From positions 152,897 through 216,896 of the forward strand of contig JAYPUA010000001.1 of assembly GCA_038133845.1 (NCBI GenBank): a DNA stretch of 64,000 nucleotides, given 5' to 3'. The notes below the pieces were generated by a model. It ran no database searches and had not been told where the DNA came from. It saw only the letters and a program-made list of their open reading frames with translations. The stretch is from JAYPUA01 sp038133845. GTDB taxonomy: Bacteria; SAR324; NAC60-12. Below are positions 43,548 to 52,471 of this stretch, in pieces. The translations under genes were made by a program, and so were the position numbers. How positions within the stretch are numbered: the first letter of the stretch is position 1; each line of letters opens with the position of its first letter.

Positions 43548-44360
43548 ATGCTTGAACTCAAAAAGCTGGTCAAACGGTATCGCACCGGAGACCAAGCGCT
43601 CAAAGGGGTGGACCTGACGGTTCCGGCCGGGCAGGTGCTCGCGCTCATTGGCCCTTCCGGAGCCGGGAAGTCCACCCTGATCCGCTGCATCAACCGCCTA
43701 GTGGAGCCAACCTCTGGAGAGGTGCTGCTTCATGGTGAAAACCTGGTCCGCCTGCGAGGCAACGGGCTCCGCAAGGCTCGACGCCGCATCGGGATGATTT
43801 TCCAGGAGTATGCGCTCGTGGAGCGCCTCAGCGTCATGGAGAACGTGCTCTCCGGACGGCTGGGTTATGTGGGCTTTTGGAGCAGCTTCTTCCGGAAGTT
43901 CCCCCAGAGCGACATCGACACCGCCTTCTCGCTGCTGGAGCGCGTGGGGCTGGACCACATGGCCGACAAGCGGGCCGACGAGCTTTCCGGAGGGCAGCGG
44001 CAGCGTGTGGGCATCGCCCGGGCCCTGATCCAAAATCCGGAGCTGCTGCTGGTGGATGAACCGACCGCCAGTCTGGACCCAAAGACCTCGCGGCAGATCA
44101 TGCGCCTGATCACCGAGCTGTGTACCGAGCGCCAGTTGGCTGCGATCATCAATATCCATGATGTCGCCTTGGCCCAGATGTTTTCCGAGCGAATTGTCGG
44201 GCTTCAGGCGGGCTCGGTGGTCTATGACGGCACCCCGGATGGCCTGGTTCCGGAAGTGTTGACCCAGATTTACGGAGAAGAGGACTGGACTGCCGTTCGC
44301 AAGAAAAAGACGGCCGAGACCGTTTCTTCGGAACCTGGGGAGCTGGAGGACCAACTGTAA
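43548..44360 (+). CDS. phnC: Phosphonate-type ABC transporter ATP-binding protein
   Basis: The 270-residue ATPase has Walker A GPSGAGKST, Q loop FQEYALVERLSVMENVLSGRLGYVGFW (the GRLG element is typical of PhnC), signature LSGGQRQRVGIARAL, Walker B LLLVDEPTASLD and the His switch NIHD. It powers PhnE import. A C-terminal tail of about 25 charged residues (RKKKTAETVSSEPGELEDQL) extends beyond the usual end. The TAA stop overlaps the next ATG (TAATG). Confidence 0.95.
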   Translation: MLELKKLVKRYRTGDQALKGVDLTVPAGQVLALIGPSGAGKSTLIRCINRLVEPTSGEVLLHGENLVRLRGNGLRKARRRIGMIFQEYALVERLSVMENVLSGRLGYVGFWSSFFRKFPQSDIDTAFSLLERVGLDHMADKRADELSGGQRQRVGIARALIQNPELLLVDEPTASLDPKTSRQIMRLITELCTERQLAAIINIHDVALAQMFSERIVGLQAGSVVYDGTPDGLVPEVLTQIYGEEDWTAVRKKKTAETVSSEPGELEDQL

Positions 44361-45151
44361 TGTCATCACGCACCTGGACTCGCAAACCGTTCATTGAAAA
44401 TCCCAAACTGCGCTGGGGGCTGACCCTGGGCGTGCTCGTGTACCTCTTCCTGGCTGTAGGTTCGGTGGAGGTCAACTGGACCCGAGTTTATGAGGGCCTG
44501 GAGCGTGGAGCCAAGTTTCTGGCGGCGTTTGCCCAGCCCAACTTCACAGGGCGTTGGCAGGATATCTCGGAAGGGCTTGTGGAGAGCTTGGTGATGACGG
44601 TGGTGGCGACGGGGATCGGGATTGCCATTTCTCTGCCGATTGCGCTGGGGGCTTCACGCAACTTGGCGCCGTTGCCGGTTTACCTGCTTTGCCGTGCGAT
44701 CATCACCATCTCCCGGACCTTTCAGGAGGTGATCATCGCGATCCTGTTTGTGGCCATTTTTGGTTTCGGCCCATTTGCCGGGGTGCTGACCATCTCCTTT
44801 GCCACGATCGGTTTTTTGGCCAAGCTGCTGGCCGAAGCGATCGAGAGCATCGATCCGGGTCAGGCGGAGGCAGTGCGGGCGACCGGAGCGCGCTGGTGGC
44901 AGTGGCTGAACTTCGGCATCCAGCCGCAGGTAATGCCGCGCCTGATCGGCCTCTCGCTCTATCGGCTGGACATCAACTTCCGTGAGTCGGCCGTTGTTGG
45001 TCTGGTTGGGGCCGGAGGCATCGGCGCAACGCTGAACACGGCCTTTGACCGCTATGAGTTTGACACGGCTGCAGCCATCTTGATCCTGATCATCGGGATT
45101 GTGATGTTTGCAGAGTACACCTCCAGCGCCATCCGCAAGCGAGTCCAGTAA
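44360..45151 (+). CDS. phnE: Phosphonate-type ABC transporter permease, first subunit
   Basis: The 263-residue protein has about six membrane helices and the PhnE/MetI loop EAIESIDPGQAEAVRATGARWWQWLNFGIQPQVMPRLIGLSLYRLDINFRESAVVGLVGAGGIGATLNTAF. DINFRES and GLVGAGGIG are highly characteristic of PhnE proteins. It pairs with the second permease to form the channel. Both ends overlap neighbours by TAATG, indicating tight translational coupling. Confidence 0.94.
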   Translation: MSSRTWTRKPFIENPKLRWGLTLGVLVYLFLAVGSVEVNWTRVYEGLERGAKFLAAFAQPNFTGRWQDISEGLVESLVMTVVATGIGIAISLPIALGASRNLAPLPVYLLCRAIITISRTFQEVIIAILFVAIFGFGPFAGVLTISFATIGFLAKLLAEAIESIDPGQAEAVRATGARWWQWLNFGIQPQVMPRLIGLSLYRLDINFRESAVVGLVGAGGIGATLNTAFDRYEFDTAAAILILIIGIVMFAEYTSSAIRKRVQ

Positions 45152-45966
45152 TGCCTGTTGAACTTTCCGGAACCACCAAGGTGTGGAAGCACCGCAACCG
45201 CAGAGAACAGCTCACCAGCTGGGCGCTCTGGTTCTCCGGGACCTTGCTGTTTGTCTGGTGCTGGCAACTGGTCTCTGAAAAGACCGAGTGGTTCTTCGTC
45301 CTCGATGCACCCAACATCGCCGCAGACATCGGCTCCCGGATGGTGCCGCCTCGCTGGAGCTACATTGACAAGCTCTGGGAGCCGCTCTGGGACACCCTGA
45401 ACATTGCGACCCTTGGGACCCTGCTCTCCCTGTTTCTTGCTGTGCCCGTGGCCTTCATTGCTGCCCGGAACACCTCACCCAACGCGATGCTTCTCCGCCC
45501 GCTGGCGCTCTTGATCATCGTCTCCTCGCGCTCCATCAACTCGCTGATCTGGTCGCTGCTGCTGGTCTCCATCCTGGGGCCGGGGGTGCTGGCCGGGATC
45601 ATCGCCATCGCTCTGCGCTCCGTAGGGTTTGTCGCCAAACTGCTCTATGAGGCGATTGAAGAGATCGACGAGTCCCAGGTGGAAGCGATCACAGCAACCG
45701 GAGCCGGGCGGGCTCAGGTCATCGCCTTTGGAATCGTCCCGCAGATCATGCCGACCTTTGTGGGCGTCTCCGTGTTCCGCTGGGACATCAACATCCGGGA
45801 GTCCACAGTCCTTGGGCTGGTTGGAGCCGGGGGCATCGGCCTGCAGTTGCAGGCTTCCCTGAACATCCTCGCCTGGCCTCAGGTGACCTTGATCCTGATC
45901 AGCATCCTGCTGACCGTGGTGTTCAGCGAGTGGCTCTCGGCAAAGGCCCGCCACGCGATCATCTGA
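45151..45966 (+). CDS. phnE: Phosphonate-type ABC transporter permease, second subunit
   Basis: The 271-residue paralogue of the preceding permease has RSINSLIWSLLLVSILGPGVLAGIIAIALRSVGFVAKLLYEAIEEIDESQVEAITATGAGRAQVIAFGIVPQIMPTFVGVSVFRWDINIRESTVLGLVGAGGIGLQL. Two-permease PhnDCEE arrangements are common in marine bacteria. It starts within the stop of the first permease gene and ends two bases before the DUF47 start, so the latter is likely co-transcribed. Confidence 0.94.
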   Translation: MPVELSGTTKVWKHRNRREQLTSWALWFSGTLLFVWCWQLVSEKTEWFFVLDAPNIAADIGSRMVPPRWSYIDKLWEPLWDTLNIATLGTLLSLFLAVPVAFIAARNTSPNAMLLRPLALLIIVSSRSINSLIWSLLLVSILGPGVLAGIIAIALRSVGFVAKLLYEAIEEIDESQVEAITATGAGRAQVIAFGIVPQIMPTFVGVSVFRWDINIRESTVLGLVGAGGIGLQLQASLNILAWPQVTLILISILLTVVFSEWLSAKARHAII

Positions 45967-45968
45967 AC

Positions 45969-46622
45969 ATGCAGGTCCTCTCGCTCTTCCGCAAACAGCG
46001 GTCTGTCGAGGAACTCATCCAACGCCTCCTCCGGAGCCTGGAGGACCTGGCCCTTCACTACCGGGAAGCGGTCGCGGAGTATCTGGATGGAGCCCTGGAA
46101 CCCTGCGAACAGCGAGCCCGGGAGGTGGACCGTCTGGAGAGCGAACTGGATGAACTGCAGCGCAGAATCCAGTATCTGCTGCTCCGTGAGGCTCTGATGC
46201 CGGACTCTCGAGACGATGTGCTCCGCCTGCTCACCAAGCTTGACCGCATTCCCGGTCAGTGCCGTCACTCGCTCAAGGAGCTTCTGCTGGAGCGTCCTCC
46301 CCTCCCGGCTGACTTCCGGACTCCCCTGCTCAACCTGCTTCAGAAGACACACGCCAGCATTCAGGCACTCAGCGCGACGGTGGATGCACTCTTCTCGGAT
46401 CTGCGGTCGGTCCGAAGGCATGTGGAGGAGGTCTCTCGCCAGGAGAGCGAGGCGGATCGCGTGGAGCAGGAGCTGCTGCAGCGCGTCTTTCGGGATGACG
46501 CGCTGGAGCTGGCCCGACAGTTTCAGTACAAGGCCCTGCTTCAGCGCATCGGGGGGATTTCGGATCTGGCGGAGGATGTCGCCGACGAAGTGCTTTTGCT
46601 GGCCACGAAGCGGCTTGCCTGA
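45969..46622 (+). CDS. DUF47 (PhoU-like) phosphate-regulatory protein
   Basis: The 217-residue all-helical protein reads LFRKQRSVEELIQRLLRSLEDLALHYREAVAEYLDG and has E..RVDRLE-type PhoU motifs (REVDRLESELDELQRRIQYLLLREALMPDSRDDVLRLLTKLDRIPGQCR) and a C-terminal RIGGISDLAEDVADEVLLLA, matching DUF47 proteins that accompany Pit transporters. These bind metals and are thought to regulate phosphate uptake. Here it belongs to the phn transcript, with pit convergent four bases beyond its stop, the reverse of the usual DUF47-pit operon. Confidence 0.9.
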   Translation: MQVLSLFRKQRSVEELIQRLLRSLEDLALHYREAVAEYLDGALEPCEQRAREVDRLESELDELQRRIQYLLLREALMPDSRDDVLRLLTKLDRIPGQCRHSLKELLLERPPLPADFRTPLLNLLQKTHASIQALSATVDALFSDLRSVRRHVEEVSRQESEADRVEQELLQRVFRDDALELARQFQYKALLQRIGGISDLAEDVADEVLLLATKRLA

Positions 46623-46625
46623 AGC

Positions 46626-47684
46626 TCAGGGGGGGGTGTTGACCACCACGATCGAGAAGACGTTCTGGAGGAAGTAGAGCCCGATAAAGCAAAGCACTCC
46701 AGCCGTCACCGGGGTCACCAGCCATCCCCAGACCACCCGGCTGACCGTTCCCCAGTGGATCTCGCGTCCGCGTCTGAGCAGCCCGACTCCAAGGATCGCA
46801 CCCAGGATGGCCTGGGAGCTGGAGACCGGAACCAGTGGCAGAGAGGGGAAACCCTGCGAGACCAGCCACTCCTTGAGTCCACGGGAGGCAAAGAGCAGCA
46901 ACACCAGTGAGTGGGCGCTGACACAGACCCAGGCGGCCAGGGGCGAGAGACGGGAGACGCCGCTGCCAATCAGCTCCATTGTCTGCCGGGAGTAGGTCAG
47001 CACTCCGGAGGCGATGGCCATCCCTCCGATCAACAAAAGCACCTCGACCGCAGAGAGCTGCCACCCACCCCACTGAACCTCGGAGAACGGCTGGGTTGGC
47101 AGAAAGACCCCGACGACGTTGGCGATGTTGTTGGCCCCAAGGCTGTAGGCCCCCACCGCTCCGGAGAGCAGCAGGGCGACGCGAGTGTAGGCGTCCAGAC
47201 GAATCAGCCCGATCGGATAGAGTCGGACCCAGAACTTGGCCACGATCATCAGTCCAGCCGCAAATCCGGCGGCAAGCAGCGGGCTGAGTCCCCAGGTCAG
47301 GATCACCTTGAAGAGGACGGCAGGGTCGGTCGGCCGTCCGGCAAACGCGTTCCACCCGACGATGGCTCCGATGATCGCCTGGGTGGTGGAGACCTGGATT
47401 CCGGTCCGGATCATCGAAAAGACCGCCGCCGCTGCCGCCAGAGCGACCATGAAGGCCCCTCCAAGCGCGTTGACGGAACCTAGTTCGCCGAGGCTTCGGG
47501 AGACCCCCTCACCGCTGAAAACCGCCCCAAGGATCACAAAGACGCTGCAGATCACGGCTGCGGTCCCGAAGCGGATCATCCGACTGCCCACTGCGGTCCC
47601 AAAGACATTGGCCGCATCGTTCGCTCCCAGAGACCACCCCAGGAAGAGGCCGCTGCTCAGCAAAAACAGGGATTCGAGACTCAT
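46626..47684 (-). CDS. pit: Low-affinity inorganic phosphate transporter (PiT family)
   Basis: The 352-residue membrane protein has the two inverted PiT signature repeats, LGANDAANVFGTAVGSRMI in the first half and LGANNIANVVGVFLPT in the second, with STTQAIIGAIVGWNAF and SSSQAILGAILGVGLLRRG as the matching loops. It imports phosphate with H+ or Na+ as divalent-metal phosphate. It is slightly shorter than E. coli PitA because the central hydrophilic domain is short. It lies six bases upstream of no gene but immediately after the afuC-like gene on the minus strand. Confidence 0.94.
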   Translation of the reverse strand: MSLESLFLLSSGLFLGWSLGANDAANVFGTAVGSRMIRFGTAAVICSVFVILGAVFSGEGVSRSLGELGSVNALGGAFMVALAAAAAVFSMIRTGIQVSTTQAIIGAIVGWNAFAGRPTDPAVLFKVILTWGLSPLLAAGFAAGLMIVAKFWVRLYPIGLIRLDAYTRVALLLSGAVGAYSLGANNIANVVGVFLPTQPFSEVQWGGWQLSAVEVLLLIGGMAIASGVLTYSRQTMELIGSGVSRLSPLAAWVCVSAHSLVLLLFASRGLKEWLVSQGFPSLPLVPVSSSQAILGAILGVGLLRRGREIHWGTVSRVVWGWLVTPVTAGVLCFIGLYFLQNVFSIVVVNTPP

Positions 47685-47689
47685 GGGGC

Positions 47690-48748
47690 TCAGTCGCGAA
47701 CCAGACTCACCCCGCGCCGCCGCAGTTGAACACGGACCTCGTCTCCGGCCTCCTGCAGGGAGTCCATCAGGGAGTCCATTGCGAACAGCTCACCCAACCC
47801 GGTCTCCAGCGTGTACTCCATGTGCCCTCCCAAATACGTCGCCTTACGGACCACTCCCCGGATTCCGGGTTCTGTGTCAGGCTTCAAGACAAGGGCCTCC
47901 GGACGCAGGGCGACGGTGACGTCGCCTTCAGGCAGACCCCGATGAGCCAGCTCCAGTGTGAGATCTTCCAGCCGGACGGTGCCCTGCTCTCCAGCCGCTG
48001 TCGCCAGCGTTCCTCGCACCAGGTTTGCGTCTCCAATGAAGTCTGCGACAAAGCGACTGTTTGGGGTTTCGTAAAGCTCATGTGGGGTGCCCTCCTGTGC
48101 GATGATGGCCTCCTTCATGACAATGATCCGGTCGGAGACCGCCAACGCCTCCTCCTGATCGTGAGTGACGTAGACGACGGTCAGGCTCAGCGACTGCTGC
48201 AGTTCCCGGATCTCTTCACGGACGCGGCGCCGGAGCTTGGCGTCGAGGTTGGAGAGCGGCTCGTCAAAGAGCAGCACCTCGGGCTCCAGGACCAGCGCCC
48301 GGGCGACGGCCACCCGCTGCTGCTGGCCTCCTGACAGCTCGCTGGGAAGCCGGCCCTCGTATCCAGAGAGCCCCACCAGCTTCAGCCCGGCAAGAGCCCG
48401 CTCCTCGACCTCCTGCTTCGGAAGCTTGGACATGGTCAGCCCGTAGCCGACGTTCTGCATCACGGTCATGTGTGGAAAGAGCGCATAGGACTGAAACACC
48501 ATGCTGACGTCCCGATCCGTCGCCGGCAGGCGTGTCACGTCCCGACCGCCAATGAAGATCTTCCCGGCGGTGGCCATCTCCAGCCCGGCGATCATCCGGA
48601 GCGTTGTCGTCTTGCCGCATCCGGAAGGCCCCAGGAGGGTCACCAGCTCGCCTCGTTGAATCTGAAAGCTGACGTCCCGGACGGCCTTCACGTCACCAAA
48701 CGCCTTGGTGACGTTTTGAAATTCAACGGTAATTCCCGAAGCGGTCAT
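47690..48748 (-). CDS. ABC importer ATPase, AfuC/FbpC/PotA type
   Basis: The 352-residue ATPase has Walker A GPSGCGKTT, signature LSGGQQQRVAVARAL, Walker B VLLFDEPLSNLDAKLR and His switch THDQEE, followed by a TOBE regulatory domain (about 240-350, containing VTVALRPEALVL). This domain order is that of ferric, polyamine and sugar-phosphate importers. It overlaps the permease gene stop by four bases. With the neighbours at 48745-52031 it forms a complete AfuABC-like system. Confidence 0.93.
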   Translation of the reverse strand: MTASGITVEFQNVTKAFGDVKAVRDVSFQIQRGELVTLLGPSGCGKTTTLRMIAGLEMATAGKIFIGGRDVTRLPATDRDVSMVFQSYALFPHMTVMQNVGYGLTMSKLPKQEVEERALAGLKLVGLSGYEGRLPSELSGGQQQRVAVARALVLEPEVLLFDEPLSNLDAKLRRRVREEIRELQQSLSLTVVYVTHDQEEALAVSDRIIVMKEAIIAQEGTPHELYETPNSRFVADFIGDANLVRGTLATAAGEQGTVRLEDLTLELAHRGLPEGDVTVALRPEALVLKPDTEPGIRGVVRKATYLGGHMEYTLETGLGELFAMDSLMDSLQEAGDEVRVQLRRRGVSLVRD

Positions 48749-51009
48749 CCTGCTCCTCCCAAGTTGAGGGTTTCTGAGTTGCGGCGTCCCAGCTGACGCT
48801 TCCCGACCGCCGCCTGGATCAGGGCGATGACAGCGAGCATGACGACAATCAGGACGGAGGAGTAAGCGATGGCCAGTCCGTAATCCGCGTTCTCCACACG
48901 CCCCAGGATGTAGGAGGTGGCCATGTCGTAATCGGCGCTGACCAGGAAGATCACGGCGCTGATGGCCGTCATTGCCCGGACGAAGCTGAACACCAGCGCG
49001 GCAATCAGCGCCGGACGCAGCAGAGGAAGCAGCACCTTGCGCAGGGTCGTTCCGGAAGGTGCACCCAAGGTGAGAGAGGCTTCATCCAGACTGGGATCGA
49101 GCTGTGCCATGGAGGCTACTCCGGCACGGATTCCAGTGGGCATGTTCCGGAAGATGAAGCAGACCACCAGGATGACGCCGGTGCCGGTGATCTCCACAGG
49201 AGGCACGTTGAAAGCGAGGATGTAGCCGATGCCGATGATGGTCCCCGGGATGGCGAAGCTCAGCATGGTCACAAACTCGAACAGGTCCTTTCCGGCAAAG
49301 CGCTGCCGGACGAGCAGCCACGCGGTCAGCAGCCCCAGCCCGGCAGTCAGCGGCGCAGAGATTCCGGAGATCTGCAAGGTGGTCCAGAAGGAGTTCCAGG
49401 CTGCTCCCTCCCACATCAGCCCGAACTCGTCGGACCATCCAAGTGAGAAGGCATCGGCATAGTGCTTCAGGGTGAAGTTGTGCTTGTAGCCCCAGGTCTC
49501 CACAAATCCGCCGAACAGAATCATTCCGTAGAGGGTCACGCTGAGGATCACGAACGGGATGGCGATGGCGCTGATGCCCCAGAGGACACGGTTCGGCAGC
49601 TGAACAGGCATTCCGGCGTCACCTTTCCCGGTGACGCTGACGTACGACTTCTGCCCCAGCCAACTCCGCTGCAGCCAGAACGCGGTCAGGGTGAATCCGA
49701 GCAGAACCAGCGCCAGCACGGCAGCCATCCCTTGGTCGCTCTGTGCTCCGGCGATGGCAAAGAAGATCTGAGTGGAGAGGACCTCGTAGCTGCCTCCCAG
49801 CACGAGTGGGTTGCCAAAATCGGCGAGGCTCTCAATGAACCCAAGCAGGAAGGCGTTCGCAATCCCGGGGCGCATCAGCGGCAGCGAGACGGTCCGGAAG
49901 GTCTCCCACCGGTTGGCCCGCAAGGTCTGGGCGGCTTCCTCCATGGAGGGGCTGACCCCTTCCACCACGCCAATCAGGACGAGGAAGGCGATCGGGGTGA
50001 AGGCCATGGTTTGTGCGAACCAGACTCCGGGGAGACCATAGACCCAGCGGCTTGGGGGAATGTCGAAGGCCCAGTGCAGGAAGTTGTTGACCGCGCCGGC
50101 TCGTCCGAACAGGAGGATGATTGCCAGGCCGATGACAAATGGCGGGGTGATGATCGGGAGCAGGGTCACTGCGCGGATGGCTTTTTTGCCCTGCACGCCG
50201 GTGCGTGTGACCACCAGGGCGAAGGCCAGCCCGAGCACCGTGGTGGTGACTCCAACAAGAACCCCGAGCCAGAGAGAGTTCCAGGCGACCCCGCAGCTCA
50301 AGTCTGAATACAGGCAGCGCAGCTGCCAGATTCGAGGAGAGGTCAGCTTGCTCCAAAAGACCGCGAGCGAGAGGACCTCGTTCTCGTCCAGCAGGGCGCT
50401 GAACAGGATCCGGGAGACCGGATAGAAGATGAAGAGGGCGACGAGGATCAGGTTCAGGCCAATGGTCCCGGTGACAAAGCCGTCTCCTTGCACCCCGCCT
50501 CGCAAGGACCAGCCCTGTGTGAAGAGAAACAGGAAGCACGCGGCGACCAGCAAGGCGCCATAGCCCATGCCCTCCTGGGCCGGGCCGGTGCTGCCTGCAA
50601 GCGCCTGTAGCCACTCTCCGTTCCACCCGCGCAATCCGATGGCAAATCCTTGCAGGAACAGCCACGTCAGCCCCAAGCCTCCGCAGAGGCGGAGCACCTG
50701 ACACACGAGCGGGTCCGTTCTAGATCGCCAGAGAACGCTCAGAGGAAGGAGGAGCAGGGCCAGGAGAGGGGCCAGCCAGAGCCGCTCAAACAGGAAGACC
50801 TGCAGGATCCCGGGAGCGTACTCCTCATCCAGAGGCCAGCCATCTTCAACCCAGATGAAGCTCCAGAAGCCATCATAGGCCTGATACCAGGGCAGCACGA
50901 GTACCCCGAACCAGCCGAGTCCTAACCAGAAGAGGAGGGTGTAGCGAAAGAGAGAAGCGCCCCCTGCGCCTCGAGTGCGCAGAGAGGTGCTTGAGTTGGA
51001 GGAGGTCAA
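48745..51009 (-). CDS. Fused ABC importer permease, AfuB-like
   Basis: The 754-residue membrane protein contains two MetI-type halves (about 230-440 and 500-740) after an extra N-terminal region of four or five helices. EAA loops read VSPSMEEAAQTLRANRWETFRTVSLPLMRPGIANAFLLG and LDPSLDEASLTLGAPSGTTLRKVLLPLLRPALIAALV. Large fused permeases like this are typical of AfuB and its relatives. TTG at 51009 overlaps the stop of the binding-protein gene (TTGA) and is the best start, since the nearest ATG lies far inside the protein. Confidence 0.9.
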   Translation of the reverse strand: MTSSNSSTSLRTRGAGGASLFRYTLLFWLGLGWFGVLVLPWYQAYDGFWSFIWVEDGWPLDEEYAPGILQVFLFERLWLAPLLALLLLPLSVLWRSRTDPLVCQVLRLCGGLGLTWLFLQGFAIGLRGWNGEWLQALAGSTGPAQEGMGYGALLVAACFLFLFTQGWSLRGGVQGDGFVTGTIGLNLILVALFIFYPVSRILFSALLDENEVLSLAVFWSKLTSPRIWQLRCLYSDLSCGVAWNSLWLGVLVGVTTTVLGLAFALVVTRTGVQGKKAIRAVTLLPIITPPFVIGLAIILLFGRAGAVNNFLHWAFDIPPSRWVYGLPGVWFAQTMAFTPIAFLVLIGVVEGVSPSMEEAAQTLRANRWETFRTVSLPLMRPGIANAFLLGFIESLADFGNPLVLGGSYEVLSTQIFFAIAGAQSDQGMAAVLALVLLGFTLTAFWLQRSWLGQKSYVSVTGKGDAGMPVQLPNRVLWGISAIAIPFVILSVTLYGMILFGGFVETWGYKHNFTLKHYADAFSLGWSDEFGLMWEGAAWNSFWTTLQISGISAPLTAGLGLLTAWLLVRQRFAGKDLFEFVTMLSFAIPGTIIGIGYILAFNVPPVEITGTGVILVVCFIFRNMPTGIRAGVASMAQLDPSLDEASLTLGAPSGTTLRKVLLPLLRPALIAALVFSFVRAMTAISAVIFLVSADYDMATSYILGRVENADYGLAIAYSSVLIVVMLAVIALIQAAVGKRQLGRRNSETLNLGGAG

Positions 51010-52031
51010 CGAGGCAGTGTCGAAACCTCGTTATCCCACTTGGACAGTAGGCGAGAGCGCTCGTCCTTGGAGCCGTACTTGGCGTGGTTGTAGTCGATGA
51101 CCTTCACCGAATCCAGGTCCGGAGCCTCGCTCGGAACCTTCGCGTTCTTGTTGGAAGGCACCTGGTAGGCTCCTACGCTGGCAGCCATGCTCTGCACGTC
51201 TGCCGAGAGCGCGAAATCGTAGAACTTCTTCGCGCTCTCCAAGTTCCGGGCACCTTTGATGATGCTCATGGAGCCGATCTCGTACCCGGTCCCCTCACAA
51301 GGAGCCACGGTCACAATCGGCATGCCCTTGACGGCCTGCGTCACGGCGTCGTGCATGAAGACGATGCCCACGGTCGTCTCTCCCTTGGCCGCAGCCTTGA
51401 TCGGAGCCGATCCGGACTTGGTGTACTGGCTGATGTTCCTGTGAAGCTGCTTCATGAAGTCAAACCCGCCGTCCTCTCCAAAGAGCTGAACCATCGTGGC
51501 CAGCGTGGTGTAGGAGGTCCCGGAGGTGTTGGGGTTGGCAATCTGAACCTCCCCTTTGAGCGCCGGATTGAGCAGGTCCTTCCAGCACTTGGGAGCCGGG
51601 ACGTTCTTCTGAGCCAGCAGCTCCTTGTTGTAGCCAAAGCCCAAGCCTCCCATGTAGATGCCGACAGTGCGGCCACCGGTCGCCTTGTGCGGGGTCACGG
51701 CCCAGCCATTGAGTTGCGACATCATCGGAGAGCTGTACTCTTGCGTCAGGCCCTCTTCTGCGGCCTGCAGGTGCGGATCTCCGGTTCCTCCCCACCAGAC
51801 GTCTCCCTTGGGGTTCGAACGCTCTGCCTTGATCTTCGCCAAGGTCTCTCCGGAACTCATCCGGGTCATGGAGACCTTGATGCCGGTCTGTTTTTCGAAG
51901 GTGTTGACCATCAGTTCACACCACTCGATCTGGGGGCTGCAGTAGAGCGTCAACCGATCTGCGGCCTGGGCTCCGGAACCCAGCAAAAGGGCACCCGTCA
52001 AGGCAACTAAACTCTTCTTCAAATACGTCAT
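51006..52031 (-). CDS. Periplasmic binding protein, AfuA-like (ferric or sugar-phosphate)
   Basis: The 341-residue protein has a signal peptide (MTYLKKSLVALTGALLLGS, cleavage near AQA/ADR), then RLTLYCSPQIEWCELMVNTFEKQTGIKVSMTRMSSGETLAKIKAE and DVWWGGTGDPHLQAAEEGL, a pattern of the AfuA branch of the ferric-binding superfamily. Annotated as ferric transport by homology, but A. pleuropneumoniae AfuA binds hexose and heptose phosphates. The neighbours here (phn, pit, DUF47, alkaline phosphatase) favour a phosphorylated ligand. SD AAGGAG precedes the ATG at 52031. Two cysteines flank the start of the mature domain (YCSPQIEWCE). Confidence 0.9.
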   Translation of the reverse strand: MTYLKKSLVALTGALLLGSGAQAADRLTLYCSPQIEWCELMVNTFEKQTGIKVSMTRMSSGETLAKIKAERSNPKGDVWWGGTGDPHLQAAEEGLTQEYSSPMMSQLNGWAVTPHKATGGRTVGIYMGGLGFGYNKELLAQKNVPAPKCWKDLLNPALKGEVQIANPNTSGTSYTTLATMVQLFGEDGGFDFMKQLHRNISQYTKSGSAPIKAAAKGETTVGIVFMHDAVTQAVKGMPIVTVAPCEGTGYEIGSMSIIKGARNLESAKKFYDFALSADVQSMAASVGAYQVPSNKNAKVPSEAPDLDSVKVIDYNHAKYGSKDERSRLLSKWDNEVSTLPR

Positions 52032-52471
52032 GCTTGCTCCTTGGTATGGAAGTGAAGGCGTCCGATCAGGACGGGAAAGGGATGAATTTGATTTTAATTG
52101 AGTCACATTTCAAGGCATATTTTTGAGAAGGTCACAAACGGCTACCGCTCCCCCACCTGATTTCGGGGCCGCGTTGCGAGGAACCGAAAAGCTCAAACGC
52201 TGTGCTTCCTGGAGCACAGACTCGGCTAAGTGATTCTCCGCAACGTACACGCCTAACCCAGAACTCACCCAAGCCTCACACCCTGTGAACCCGGGGCTCG
52301 CATCCTGAGGCGTGTGCATCGCACGACATCACCGGAGCAGCCGTAACCCGACGCCTCCCCTTTAGATGCCTTCCGGGTCAATCAATAACGGCCGAATTGT
52401 GCCGGACGATGCTGGGCCGGTGATGTCACTCTTGCAGGCCGCCTCCCGCGCTTCCACTCAAGACTCAGGCG
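52032..52471. other. Divergent intergenic region between the afuA-like gene and the acyltransferase gene
   Basis: About 440 bases, the longest gap in the window. The part nearest the afuA-like gene (52083-52130) is AT-rich and probably holds its promoter; TGTGAC occurs twice there on the minus strand, but not with Pho-box spacing. The rest is GC-rich with several short dyads. Short open frames exist without good composition or ribosome sites. No tRNA or known riboswitch is recognised. Confidence 0.5.

Noticed and set aside
52083..52145. Pho box upstream of the afuA-like gene
   Set aside because: Two TGTGAC hexamers occur on the minus strand, but about 29 bases apart instead of 11 or 22, and adjacent bases do not match the CTGTCAT-type repeat.
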